In this document: piece by piece, positions 48,632 through 60,600 of the stretch | Position numbering within the stretch: the stretch's first letter is position 1 | How the letters are laid out: every line of letters begins with the position of its first letter | Source: Amyelois transitella | Lineage: Eukaryota; Arthropoda; Insecta; Lepidoptera; Pyralidae | DNA length: 64,000 bases | Reading direction: 5' to 3' | NCBI RefSeq assembly: GCF_032362555.1 | Contig: NC_083510.1 | Location: 8,583,501-8,647,500 of the forward strand | Notes under the pieces: model-generated | What the model was told of the DNA's origin: nothing | Seen by the model: the letters and a program-made list of their open reading frames with translations, nothing else | The model's database searches: none | Translations under genes and position numbers: made by a program

Positions 48632-48888
48632 TGTAAATATAAATAAATATAAATATATACGGGACTAATTACACTGATTGAGTTAGCCTCGAAGTAAGTT
48701 CGAAACTTGTGTTTCAAGATACTAACTCAACGATTCTATACTTTATAATAAATACTTATATAGATAAACATCCAAGACCCAGTCCAATCAGAAAAAGTTC
48801 TTTTTACATCATGCCCTGGCCGGGATTCGAACCCGGGACCTCCGGTGTCACAGACAAACGTGCTACCGTTGAGCCACAGAGGCCGTCA
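48632..48888 (-). mobile_element. tRNA-derived SINE, full-length
   Basis: On the minus strand the head reads GACGGCCTCTGTGGCTCAAC, GGTAGCACG, then GGTTCGAATCCCGGCC (B box). The body is nearly the same as at 12255-12508, with an AATATAAATA-type tail at the low-coordinate end. Confidence 0.8.
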
Positions 48889-51765
48889 AGTAATGAGAAA
48901 GTTGAAAATAATATGACATTTTGTCTACACATTCAGTTCTTATTGTTACATTATCAGCAGATAACAAAGTTTAGAGTTATATGACGACATCAAAGTGGGA
49001 ATGGCATGATATATCAATATTATGTTCATTGTCAGCCATAAACCTGTTCCGTTACGCATTTGGGACTTGATATCCAGCCTGAGAAATGGTCTAGCTAAAG
49101 ACATATTACGGTCTAAGGTACTTCAAATGGTCATTACTCTAACCTCTTTATGCTTGGGTCAAATTTACACGAACTAATTTTACGACTAGCAGGCTTAATG
49201 TTTTGCGCAGGTGTCTTACTTGGTTAATCTATCATCTAAAAACATTTAAATAATAAAGGAATAATATTATTTCGATTTCTATGGTTAAATGGTTACAAAT
49301 TAAGTAAGAACTATTGCGAGCAACATCAGAATTTTGTACGAGGTTGAATTTCAAACTTTAACAATGGTATATATTGATATACCATGATGACATCTTAACA
49401 ATTTTGGTAGTAGCCAGTAAAGCGACAATCGAAATTTGACAAATGATACAAAGAAAGGTTAAGTTAGCAAAGTAGCCTTTGAAATCAAGGCCAAGGAATC
49501 TGAAGTGAGGTAATAAATTAGAGGCTTACAAAAGGCTTTGAGGGTGCGACTGCTCGGAAGTGAGTCGAGCGACACACCATCAGTGGTAAAGTCGGAAACT
49601 GTTTTAGTTTATTCCCAACAGTTTCTTTAAGACCCTTCTGTTAAAAAAATCCAACTTTATAAAAAAAGGAATCTCCTTTATGCTGGCATATATTTTCAAA
49701 GGTTCTTATTTTTATTATGAAGTAACATTGTACAAAACATACAACTTTTTAGAGCCAAGCTTTCAATATAATATCGTGCAAAATATTTAAGTTCTTAATA
49801 AAATGTTATTTATAATTATAAACGAAAGATATGTACTTGTTTAAGTAGACAACGGAGGTACTTAAACTTAATGCACTTCTTATTCCTGAAAGATCTAAGT
49901 AGAATTAAGGATTTTGTGACTTCGCGTTGATGAAGAAACGACGAACAGAGGTAGTGAAAAAATGCTTTTCCAAATTTATATTGGAAATATAACTGCCTGA
50001 TGATTAACAAGATGAGGTCTAAAAGCACACACAAGCTCAAACAGTACGTTAACATAGAAAATAATATCTTATTAAGGAAACATTATTTCATTTAATAATC
50101 ATGGTACCCCACGCGAAACAATAATTCAATTTATGGAAGCTTGTAGCTATTATTAAATTTCGGTTATTGTTCCTAACATTTTATTTCGGAACGCTGTGTG
50201 GATTCTAGCGTTCGTAATAAGCATATTATAATCGGTGACTGCTTCCTTTTTGCCAATTCATTGTGGAAAAAACCCGTCTCAGCGGAAATTATTTCAAGAT
50301 TAACGAAATACGAAATTTCTTCTTGGGAAATAATATCATTTTTCAAGACGTTACTTTGAACCTTACTTTTTACATAATGTATTTTAAATATATTTCAACT
50401 AGAGCGCCCACGAATGTGTTCCAAACATTTGCATAATGTCTCCTATTTGTAAATGTTTCACACAATATGTAAATATTTCAGCGACTCAAACTGTAGAAAG
50501 AAAAATTACGGCCATCACCATTTTATTACGCTACTTTAACTGGTACGAAACTACTACATTGGGATTTGAGAATTACAAATGAGATTTTCCGTCTTCAAGT
50601 GTTCATTTTATTACATACATAGAACACAATGTAATTGAAACCACACTTCAGTTTGATCTAGCAATAATATTATTTTCCCAGAAATATAAGAAAGTCACGG
50701 TTCGTTCACTATTATAATATATTTTAAGTTTTGTACTATGTCATTATGTCCCTCTGTTATGTAAAATACACCACTTTATGCCACATCATTCCAGGCTTCT
50801 TCATACATCAAAAAATTGACAGTGCCGCGATATTTTCTTTGTATTTAAAGTTAAATATATAATTGACATTAAAAAAAATCTTCATTTATTTGTTCGTATA
50901 AATATTTTTTGATGGCGGTTTGGTGACATTAGAGGTTAACCGACGGCCTCCAAGTGGCCATACTCCAGTTTGGCTACTGAATACTAAAAACAACTGTAGT
51001 CAATATACAGTTACATTTATCATGTGAAGAAATTCTGGAGAACGCGCCACGAGGGCAAAAACTAAAATATGGCAATGAACGAAAAACGTTATGATATTGC
51101 TTCTTTGGTAATTTATCACGCGGGAGGTGGCATTTTCCTGTTAGTTGTAGCTTTTTGTAATGTTACGATTAAAGGTCAAGTGTTCTGAACATATGTCTAT
51201 CGTTCCAAAATTAGGAATATGAAGGTCTGTTTTTATTTTTAATATGGCAGTAACGAATTTTACTTTACAACAGTTACTGATCATAAAAAATGTACAATTT
51301 CAAAGTTGCTTTTTTCAGCTTTGGAAACTTGAAATCCTGCTTTCCGTATTTTGTGAAAGAACGTGATAAAAGCGGTTTTATTTCAAAAAATTGTATGCCT
51401 TTTGGTGTTGCAGGCAGGTAGAATGTACTAGAATTTAACGAGGCGCCTGTCATGTCATGCTGTGCCGAGAACCAAGCGATGACGTGGATTTATCGGAAAC
51501 ACAGAATATGTTCTATACTATACCAAGTACTTATTTTATCTGATGAAATATAGAGGCACAGTGTTACATTTAAATAAATTTATGGCCATATTCTAGACCC
51601 TTATGAAAAATATTTATACGTGAACTCTAAACGTTGATACGCAGGTATCTCTTTCAACACTGCGTGTTGGAAGTTAGATTGTTCCCTTCTCTGCTATTGG
51701 ATTATCTTAAGTCTTTTCCGTTCCGTTTATCCTTTGTCATCATATCATCATTATCACGTGATCAT

Positions 51766-51855
51766 CATCATCAATCTGATGTTTTATCATCATCAATCTG
51801 ATGTTATATCATCATCAATTTGATGTTATATCATCATGAAAATGTTATATCATCT
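51766..51855 (+). repeat. 22-bp tandem repeat, about four units
   Basis: The unit CATCATCAATCTGATGTTTT plus AT repeats at 22-bp spacing from 51766, with drift to TTGATGTTATAT and GAAAATGTTATAT in later units. Each unit contains ATCA/TGAT inverted words. An ATCACGTGAT palindrome lies just upstream. Confidence 0.8.
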
Positions 51856-51889
51856 CAGCAAATCTATTTGGCCCTAAAATATACTTTTT

Positions 51890-52025
51890 GTACACTTACG
51901 GGGTTGACAGAGCCATAATCTCGAAAAGACTGGAAGTCCACGTTCGGCTGTATGACATAATGATGATGAATTGATATTCAAATAGTTACAGGTTGCTAGC
52001 CCAGCCTAAAAGAAGAATCACAAAA
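51890..52025 (+). repeat. Dispersed repeat family A copy
   Basis: CACTTACGGGGTTGACAGAG, CTCGAAAAGACTGGAAGTCC, ACGTTCGGCTGTATGAC, GGTTGCTAGCCCAGCC and AAAAGAAGAATCACAAA appear in family order. Confidence 0.65.
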
Positions 52026-53334
52026 TTTTTTGAAACTTTTCTAAAATAGGCATTTACTATATTCCATTTCTACCACTATGTTTATTTTTCGCAAGTAACG
52101 AACTCGCACAAAAAAGTCCGTAAGACTTCACAATTGCCCCACATCATTTCCAAGGTAAGTTTGCGAGGAAAACAGTCCCAGGCTTTATTAGAAAAAGTCT
52201 CCAGGCTGCCGCAAGCAAAGGAGCACTGTAAATAAGGACCACGAATTCATTTGAGACGCCTTGGCATGAAACAGTTGGTCCCAGAAAAAGTCCAACTAGG
52301 TCACCCTTGTCCGACACATGCTAGACAGATATTACTTGAAAAAGTCTATACTGGACATGTGCAATAAAACATTGTTATGTAAGAATTAAATTAAAGATTA
52401 TTGTCTCTCATGTATCTTATCAAAACATTACATTATTATCTGGTAGACATCAAGGTACAATTATTTAAATCACATTTCTCGAAAGGTCAATGAATCACAT
52501 AATTTATAAACAAACAATTGCTAACTTTTAAACTGCTCATATGGTTATATTTCATGAACAGGAAATAGGTTATTTTATTGTTCATAAATAAATCGCTTTC
52601 TTCTAGATTCCGCTTGCTTGGGTCAAGAACCCGGAAAAAATTATGAAAGAGACTAAAATAGGTTGTTGTTTTTTAAAAAAAAATTGTTGAGAAATTTATT
52701 TGATGTCTGTGACAGCTCAGGTCAAATAAGTCTGTACAAAAGAAGAAAAGTTTATCCCAAGGCGATATATGTATGTGGGTCGATTGTAAAGATTTTTTCC
52801 AACCTATTCACGGCATTAAATATACTCACATGGCGCCCTTCTGCCTTGAAGCAAACAGCTGAGCATGCAATCTTAAAAATGTTTTGTGATGAGTTAAGAA
52901 GTTGATTGCTGAATAAAAAATAAATAAATAATAAACTCGCACACATTCATTATTTCATTATCTTGTAGATTCAGCGATTGTGAAAAATTGTAGAAAAGAA
53001 AGAAGTTTTCAAGAAGAATCCAAGATTTGAAATCCGTCCTTTTGATTGATTCGATGCAGGAACACAAGACACTTACTTTGTACAACACCAAATTTGTATT
53101 TATAACGTGTTCTTATTTCCAGCAATATGTGGTGAATGAAATGGTGCACCGTCGGGTGCTGCACTCTCACAAAAATGTAAGAAGATGCTCGCTGTTGTCT
53201 CTGGAGTATACGCAAAAGCTGCATTGTAACATAAGCGCTGAACTCCATACATTTTAAGCAACTGTTCTGAAATTCAATTTTGAACTTGTTTCTTAGATGT
53301 CTGTCGTTATAAATAAGATCTACACAATATTTTG

Positions 53335-53530
53335 TACTAGCTTGTACCCGTAGTTTCGCCCGCGCGATTTTATGGCCATCTACAAGAGAATACAGGTTTT
53401 TTTGCTAATAAATACTTATTTGAAATGTACCCTATGTTCTTCTGCAGACTCTTAATTATACTATTTATAAATGCGAAATTTCATGAGAATTAGGGCAGGA
53501 GTTAATGAGTGTAGAGGTGAACAAACTTAC
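53335..53530 (+). repeat. ACTAGCT-type dispersed element
   Basis: ACTAGCTTGTACCCGTAGTT then TCGCCCGCGCGATTTTATGG begins the copy. It ends near AAATTTCATGAGAATTAGGG and GAGGTGAACAAAC, a 3' end typical of this repeat class. Confidence 0.55.
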
Positions 53531-56500
53531 TTTCATATTTTTAATCTTCTTCCTCCTGGCTTTAGTCCCAGTTAAATCCCCGCCACTCTGGAGAGGATGG
53601 CATATACTGTAAATATTTTATTATGTTTGCACATGTCGTTTTGATTATTTATTTATTTCTTTAGATCGGACACACGAATTTTTACTTATACATTGAATTA
53701 CAGTATTCCAGAATATTCTGTTATCACAACTAAGTAGTATATATAATAAGGGTTTAGTTATACGAGTAATAACCAGTATAAATCAAGGCATGACAGTGGA
53801 GTCCCCGCTGTCATACCCAAAACAAACTTTGTACTCTAGTGTAGGTATTAGACTTAAGTTATTTTTAAATTTTATGTGAATTAATAGTAAGTTAACACCT
53901 AAACATTATCAAAATTACTCTCGCAAGCAAGAGCTGTCTGGAACAAGTGGGGGTGGGTGGTTGTAGTGAGCGTTATTATTTGCTCGTCTCCAAACCTGTT
54001 AGCCGTCATACACATCTGTTGGACTACCCTCTATGTAAAGTGAATGGTGAATTGTGAATTGTTTAATATTTATGAAGATAGATATTAAGCAATAAACCGA
54101 AATAATGGAACTTTAAATTGTATGCTTAATTTAATAACATCAATTGCAATGCAATTCTTACAGACCTAATTTACAGTGAATTCACTGATTGGCTTTTAGG
54201 TATTTAAACTTACGAAATTGGACGTCTGTTACACTTGAGTGTAACAACTATTACATATTCTTTTTTGTTTTCTCAATTTGAGACTGACTATTATTATATG
54301 CTTGCGTCTAATTACTAATTTAAAAAAAAGTGTAAACTAACCATGTTATACAAATTTAGTGTAAGTTCCATCTTAATTGTCATACAATCTTATATTGAAA
54401 GGAATCACAACACATTAGTACTAAAAACTTAATTACTGCGCTGGTAACATCAAAGCCAGAAAAACTTGGATACAATTAATTGGAACAGCCAACGCCAGGT
54501 TCATCCTTTCAGCTCCAGGATTGATTAGACGATTCCTGGGTAATTAATTGGACACATTCACCCACTTCAATTTCTCTTTTTGTCCCCTAGCAGTGATTAA
54601 CTCGAGTTTTTCTACGTTGGATTTTTTCCGGGTTGAATAGATTCTTATACTCCATTTGTTATTTCTACAAAACTACTTATGAATTATTTATATAAAAAAA
54701 TATTTATTTTTTAAAATAAAAAAATTTCATTTTACCAAGTTCAGGATGACAATCTCTCTCCCTCACATCTTTACGTGTTATTGTTGATTTGCTTTAACTA
54801 ATGGATGTTTTCAGTGTTAAATATGTTTTCCTACAAGGCGTTAGTTTAAGTTAGTTTAAGGTACGAGAAGTATTCATTTCTATGCCCAGATTTGTGTGTT
54901 ATTGTAGTTTAAAAAGTTACATTTCAAGACATAAACATATTCACTCAAGTAAAAGTACTTATGTCATTTTCATAGTTAAAAACAGTATTTTCTCTCTCAC
55001 TTTGTGTTTTCCCCTATTTTTGTAGTCTAACCTTAGCTTAAAATTGAAACTTCTAAAGTGAAATATTGAATAAAATGGCATAGGTACTAGATGCGAGAAT
55101 AAGTAAAAGCATAAGAAGAAAAAAGAAACAAACAAATTATCTCACGCTGATTTTCTCAGATTAATGTTTTCATTCGAGAGTTTGGTGCTCAAACGAATTA
55201 CAAACTATTAATCAATTTAATTGTAATTGCTTTAGTCCCTCACATTTAACTTCTTAGATCTCAAGGTTCTTCCAAAAACAACATCACTGGAATAATATTG
55301 ACAGTAGTTTGATCATAATTAAAGTTTACATTAACATTTGTATGTATATAAGTTAACTTACTTACCTACATCACGTTTATGGACCAGTTCCAGTTTTATA
55401 TGTTTGACATTTTCCGATACTTTTAAAATATAAAGTTGTGGTGATTTTTGCCAAATAAATGAGTTCTTTTAATTTGGAAAAAAAATTCATTACTATGAGA
55501 GGTTAAATCTATGTATATGTCTATACTAATTTTCTTCAAAATCAACAAGTTTTTTCGTTACAGTATTAAGAAATACGTACACATATTTTTCCTTTTATTA
55601 ATTTTAGTTTGAGTTAGGTTTTGATTTAAATTATAATAAACGTAGCAAAATAAATAAAGTTACACCTAAACATATACGAAAAATACGTCGAAAAGTAACT
55701 TGACGTTTTATAATATTACTTTAAATAAGTTATAAAATAGTCGGCTAACAATATAAAAGTGTAAGAGAGGCTTCTACAAAATTATCCGAAGTTGCGGGTA
55801 AGCGAATGTTGAAAGGCATAGAGGGCGCAAACGAGACTGAGGCAGACACGCGCGCTCGATCAACGAGAATTTGAAACTTTGATAGCTCACCTCTTTCGAT
55901 AGATCCAACCCACTTTACTTTATGGAGGTTCTATTTTATTACTCTAGTTTCCTACGCCTTGCATTTTAGATCTAGGCGCTTAGGGATTACTTGGACGTAA
56001 GGGATATGGTAACTAAGATTCTTTCTGATTTAATATTTTTTGATTTACTGTTCCTGGATATAGTCTGGGGTTTATGGATTAGGTTTACCTGTACTAACAT
56101 CAGAACTTCCAATCTAAAAGGATAAACGATAATACTTTATGGAAGAAAGTTACTAAAAAGGGCTCTTGTAAATACGTTAATATAAGTTATGTGAAAAGAT
56201 TTGCTAAAGTTTTTATGATCGCCTGCCTTATGATTCAGATGTTTTTATTGCTTTTGTTAGCAGCCTTCAATGGGATCTGTGAAAGAGTTCGATACTATTC
56301 TGTAGAAAACCATAAGGCAAACCAGTTTAGAAGGTACACAATTTGTGACAAATCAAAATTTTTAATTATACTTTTCAAATAATTTCTTTACCTATACAGA
56401 TGATAAAATTGTTAACAGTGAAGTTGCTAAATCGACAATACAATCCGCAGACGGCGAGACAACAGCTTGATTATATTTCTACAATCAACAATTTCTAATT

Positions 56501-56744
56501 TCCCAACGGATGCTTTTCAATTTATGGGACCGTTGGTAGGGTCGCTTCTAGATAGTTCTCAGTAAATGTTATCGAATGGGGTCAAAGCCATGAATATAAA
56601 AAGGCTTTTCATGCTGTACGATAACGTTTTTAGATGACACAGTAGTGACGCGGAGAAGGAAAACAGAGGTTTACTTGCACAGTTCTACTAAATTGGATTC
56701 GTTTTGAGAACTTAGGATTTGAACTCGTTTTCTTCTTTCACTGG

Positions 56745-56855
56745 GGGTTGATAAAGACAAAGTCTTTAAGTTTCTTTTCAAAATACTCGACGGCCATGTT
56801 CGGCGGAATGCATTGAAGTTTAAATAGTGATAGGTTACAAACTTATCGCCGAAAA
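56745..56855 (+). repeat. Dispersed repeat family A fragment, diverged
   Basis: GATAAAGACAAAGTC, AAAATACTCGACGGCCATG, TTCGGCGGAATGC, AAATAGTGATAGGTTACAAA and CTTATCGCC parallel the 3' two thirds of the family. Confidence 0.5.
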
Positions 56856-57612
56856 TCATTTAAGAAAAATACTATCGAATACAGAATGAGATTAAGCTAA
56901 AAAGAACGAAAAACTTTGATTATTTCTGGGACGATTATGTTTTACTGAAACACTTAGTATATTTTATTTATTTATTTCTATTACATAAACCTGACCTAAA
57001 ATTTTATTGGTTAACTCTGTAATGACAAAGGAGTAATAAATATAACTTAAACAACCTTAATATAAATACTACCTAACTTATCACCATACTTAACACATTT
57101 TAGTACAATTTAAAACTATATCACATTATAATTTGTACTGATTTATCAAAAAATCGAAGAGGAATTACATTGAATATTTCATTCAACAAAGTATTCTGTG
57201 GTAGGATTAATATTTAGAATGTGGAATGAATGATATTATAAGATCTTATTTCGTTGAGGCGGTATACAATTTAAAGTTAAAAAATTTGTACTATTTGTTA
57301 TCTTTCCTTTTGTGAAAGAAAATGTGTTTGTTTTACATAAAAATGATCAATTTTATTCAAGCACATGTTTTTTCTTGTCATAAATAAATACAATTATGAC
57401 TACAATACCTAATTACAGCAGTCTACTTATTTAATTTACAATTTGTCGAGCTTTAATTTTGTGTCGCGTTTCAAATTTCAATCAACCTGATTAGTATCCA
57501 AAACTTCAAATTAATACGCCATTTTACAAGACCATAATATTTTTATAATTTCTTTGTGGCTCGAATTGACCATTTTTATTCAATTTATACCACTAAAACC
57601 TAACTAATAGAG

Positions 57613-60600
57613 TTACTTTGCCAAATTTGATAAATCTACTTGGTATTTAGAAGCTTTAGGTAGAATCCGTTCTGCGGCGAGGGCCATTTCTTTGACTTTA
57701 GTCCTATGGACCTTGCCGGAGGCGGTCACTGGCAGGGCTTCCACGAAGAAATAACCGCCGTGTAGTCTTCGGAACTCGGGTTGTTCCTCTGTAATAAGAA
57801 CAGTTGAAATAAAGATCGTACCTCTCGATTCGCCAAATCTGTTATTATTTTATCTGAGAATTTTGCATACTTATAGCGAATTGATCTTATATTAAGGTTC
57901 GTCTGGTAGTAAATACATTATAGCATAAACTTCACCTATTGTACTTTATTTAGGGTGCAATACATTTTAGATAAATAAAAAATATAACATAATCGCAAAT
58001 ACTTTCCTCCCCGAGTCTTTGTTTCCCGAAACCCACAGCTTTTAAGGCAAGAGTTAAACCTTCTTAAACTTCATCTTGCGTACTATAAGCCAGATATTAT
58101 ATTAACACCAATTTTTTAGTAAAACGAAAAACCTAGTAATGTTAGGAAAATATATTTTCCTTATAAAATCACTTGCCATTTTTGTTTAGTATACAAATGT
58201 AGCATTATTTATCTTTTCATCAAGTTTCGCATATAAACACACCACAAAAAATGGAAACTTCAAGAAACTCGCATAAGAAAGATGACTACATTAGGAATTT
58301 TAGCCTTATGTCCAAAGGCACAAAGCGAAGAAATTTCCTTACCATTGATAAAATCGAAGAGTTCTTCAGGAGTGAACTGGTGGCCATTATGTCTGACGAT
58401 GGCGGCCACCGGGACCTCCATCAGTGTTTTGTCAGGAATGCCGGTCACACACACCGTGTTCACTGCTGGGTGCTTCTTGATCACCTGCTCCAGTTGAAGG
58501 GGTGATATCTGTAGATATAAAAGAGTTAAGTCAGAAACATTAAAATCAGCAGGTAACTATATTCAGTCTTTATAGGTTAGAAGACCAACTAAATAATGAA
58601 ACTACTGGAAGAAATTTCTTTAGAAACAAGTGCACTACTTAGAAATTTACACAGTAACAAAAAAATAGTACATAGTACGTACTATTTTTTTGTTACTGTG
58701 TAAATTTCTATGCAATAAAGATATTACAAACAAACAAACTTATTTCTAAAGATTTTTTATACTAAATTTCTCCTTAGCCTAAGTTCTATTTGTATTTTTT
58801 TTTTACTTGATGTACATAAATATATACCTAAATAAATAAACGGGCATTAAATTACAATAAAATAATTGTCATAAAGTATTGTGTAAAAATGAAAAGAGAG
58901 GAATGTGACTAAGAGGGCCTAAAACGTGGAAATGCAAGATTTCAGAAATATTAGAATACTGAAAAAAAGATGAATGGCAAACGTAATATGAGTAGACAAT
59001 TTGTGACACGTGAGATGGTAAGTGACAGAACAAATTGGAAAAACTGACATACTGTGGTAACCCCATGTAAAGAGTGAGAAAAAGTAAAAAAAAAAAAACG
59101 GTGATATAAAAATGTATTCATTCGGGGCTATGGACTGTTAGACTATTTAAGTTATAATAACATTTTGGGTATGTAAAATGATAATTGTTTATTTTTATCG
59201 CATGTTATTGGTATTTACTTCAATGTGAACTGAAAATGCTGCCATTACAAATTTTGTTTCAAGTCAAATACATAAATTTAATACGCACATTATATACCTA
59301 CAACAAATTTGAACTCATAACATTTACAGGTTCAGCAATATTACGGAATAAAATGCTACGTGAAATTAGTCAAGAGAAATCTGTAAATCCACATGTGATT
59401 CGAACGTGGGCCGACCTTGACGAGCAAGCTTCGAAAACATCAAAGCTTCAATTTTCTTCCAACCGGAATGTCATCTAAACAGCCACTTAATTAGTGTTTA
59501 CTCACATACAACAACATGTTAACCTACTTAAATAAATTGGAATTTGGCAATTATTGCCATGAAATAAGCACTAAAAGTGTATGTATATACATAATAAAGC
59601 TAAATAGTACACCTCGTACGTATGAATTTATAAATGTGTGTATAATTCGTATTATATTTTTTAATGATATTTTTTTATGTTTATTCAGGTACATTATAAG
59701 ATTTTACACACATACTAATTTTAATTCACAGTACTTGAGGTTGACTGTTAGTTATTGCTTTCAGTATTAAGTTCGTCTCGTATGGTTTATAAATTATATT
59801 TGTTCTACAAAATTTAAATAAAATAAAACAGGATAATTGAACGATGTACTCAGTCTTCAATAAATTCTGATCTTTCTCTGTAAGATTTAATTAAACAGTC
59901 TTGCAAAAGAATTCATGAAGAATTTGTTTTAACTAAGATAAATTGTGCAATTGTATTTTAAGATTGACCAAGATTTTTAAACCCAGAGTATTATTCAAGT
60001 TTGTCAAAAAAAAAGGATTGTTTGTAATTGGCTTTTCCTAACATAATTTTGTTTTCTATTCGTGAGTGTAAATTATAAAAAAGGAAGTCAACTGCGAACA
60101 AGAAGAACGGTTCCAATTCATCTGATATTTTGACATTTAGATGTTAACCAATTTAATTACATAATTTGAATCATACATACATAAAATCACGTCTATATCT
60201 CTTGCAGGGTAGACAGAACCAACAATAGTGAAAATACTGATAGACCACGATCAGCTGTTTGGCTTATTGATAGAATGAGATTCATATAAAGTGACAGGTT
60301 GCAAGCCCGTCGCCTAAAAGAAGAATCCCAAGTTTTTAATTTGACCACTTAATTCTATATCAGGCCATTTACAGTTAATTAAATATTATATGTAAAAAAA
60401 CACTTTTTTCAACAATCGAGTTGATTTTATAAGTAGCACTCGAGATTAGAAAACTCTCCATGATATTTTCTTTAAAGGTCGAGCCTCAGAAATATTATTT
60501 GTTCAAGTTCCTGTATACGAAATCATCCGATCAGAAAAGGTCTCACCGCAAGCGCCAGATGGTTGTAGAAAAAATTCTACTCTGATTCTATATAACATTA

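Larger units (their letters stand above)
34137..57574. other. Gene-poor region between the THAP element and the acyl-CoA ligase gene
   Basis: About 23 kb without a recognisable protein gene on either strand; open frames are short and unrecognised. Identified content: family A copies, two SINEs, ACTAGCT-type fragments, microsatellites, a 22-bp tandem repeat, two hairpins and a CGTAGC/GCTACG palindromic cluster, all listed separately. Unexplained GC-richer patches occur near 41420-41520, 44190-44300 and 52190-52320. Confidence 0.5.

Noticed and set aside
48810..48888. tRNA gene on the minus strand
   Set aside because: Same reason: SINE head with intact internal promoter boxes.
51766..51855. 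CRISPR-like direct repeats
   Set aside because: Units are head-to-tail without spacers and the genome is eukaryotic.
52663..53257. Cluster of overlapping ORFs of 64-80 aa on both strands
   Set aside because: Low-information sequence, no recognisable domain, and open on both strands as expected by chance.
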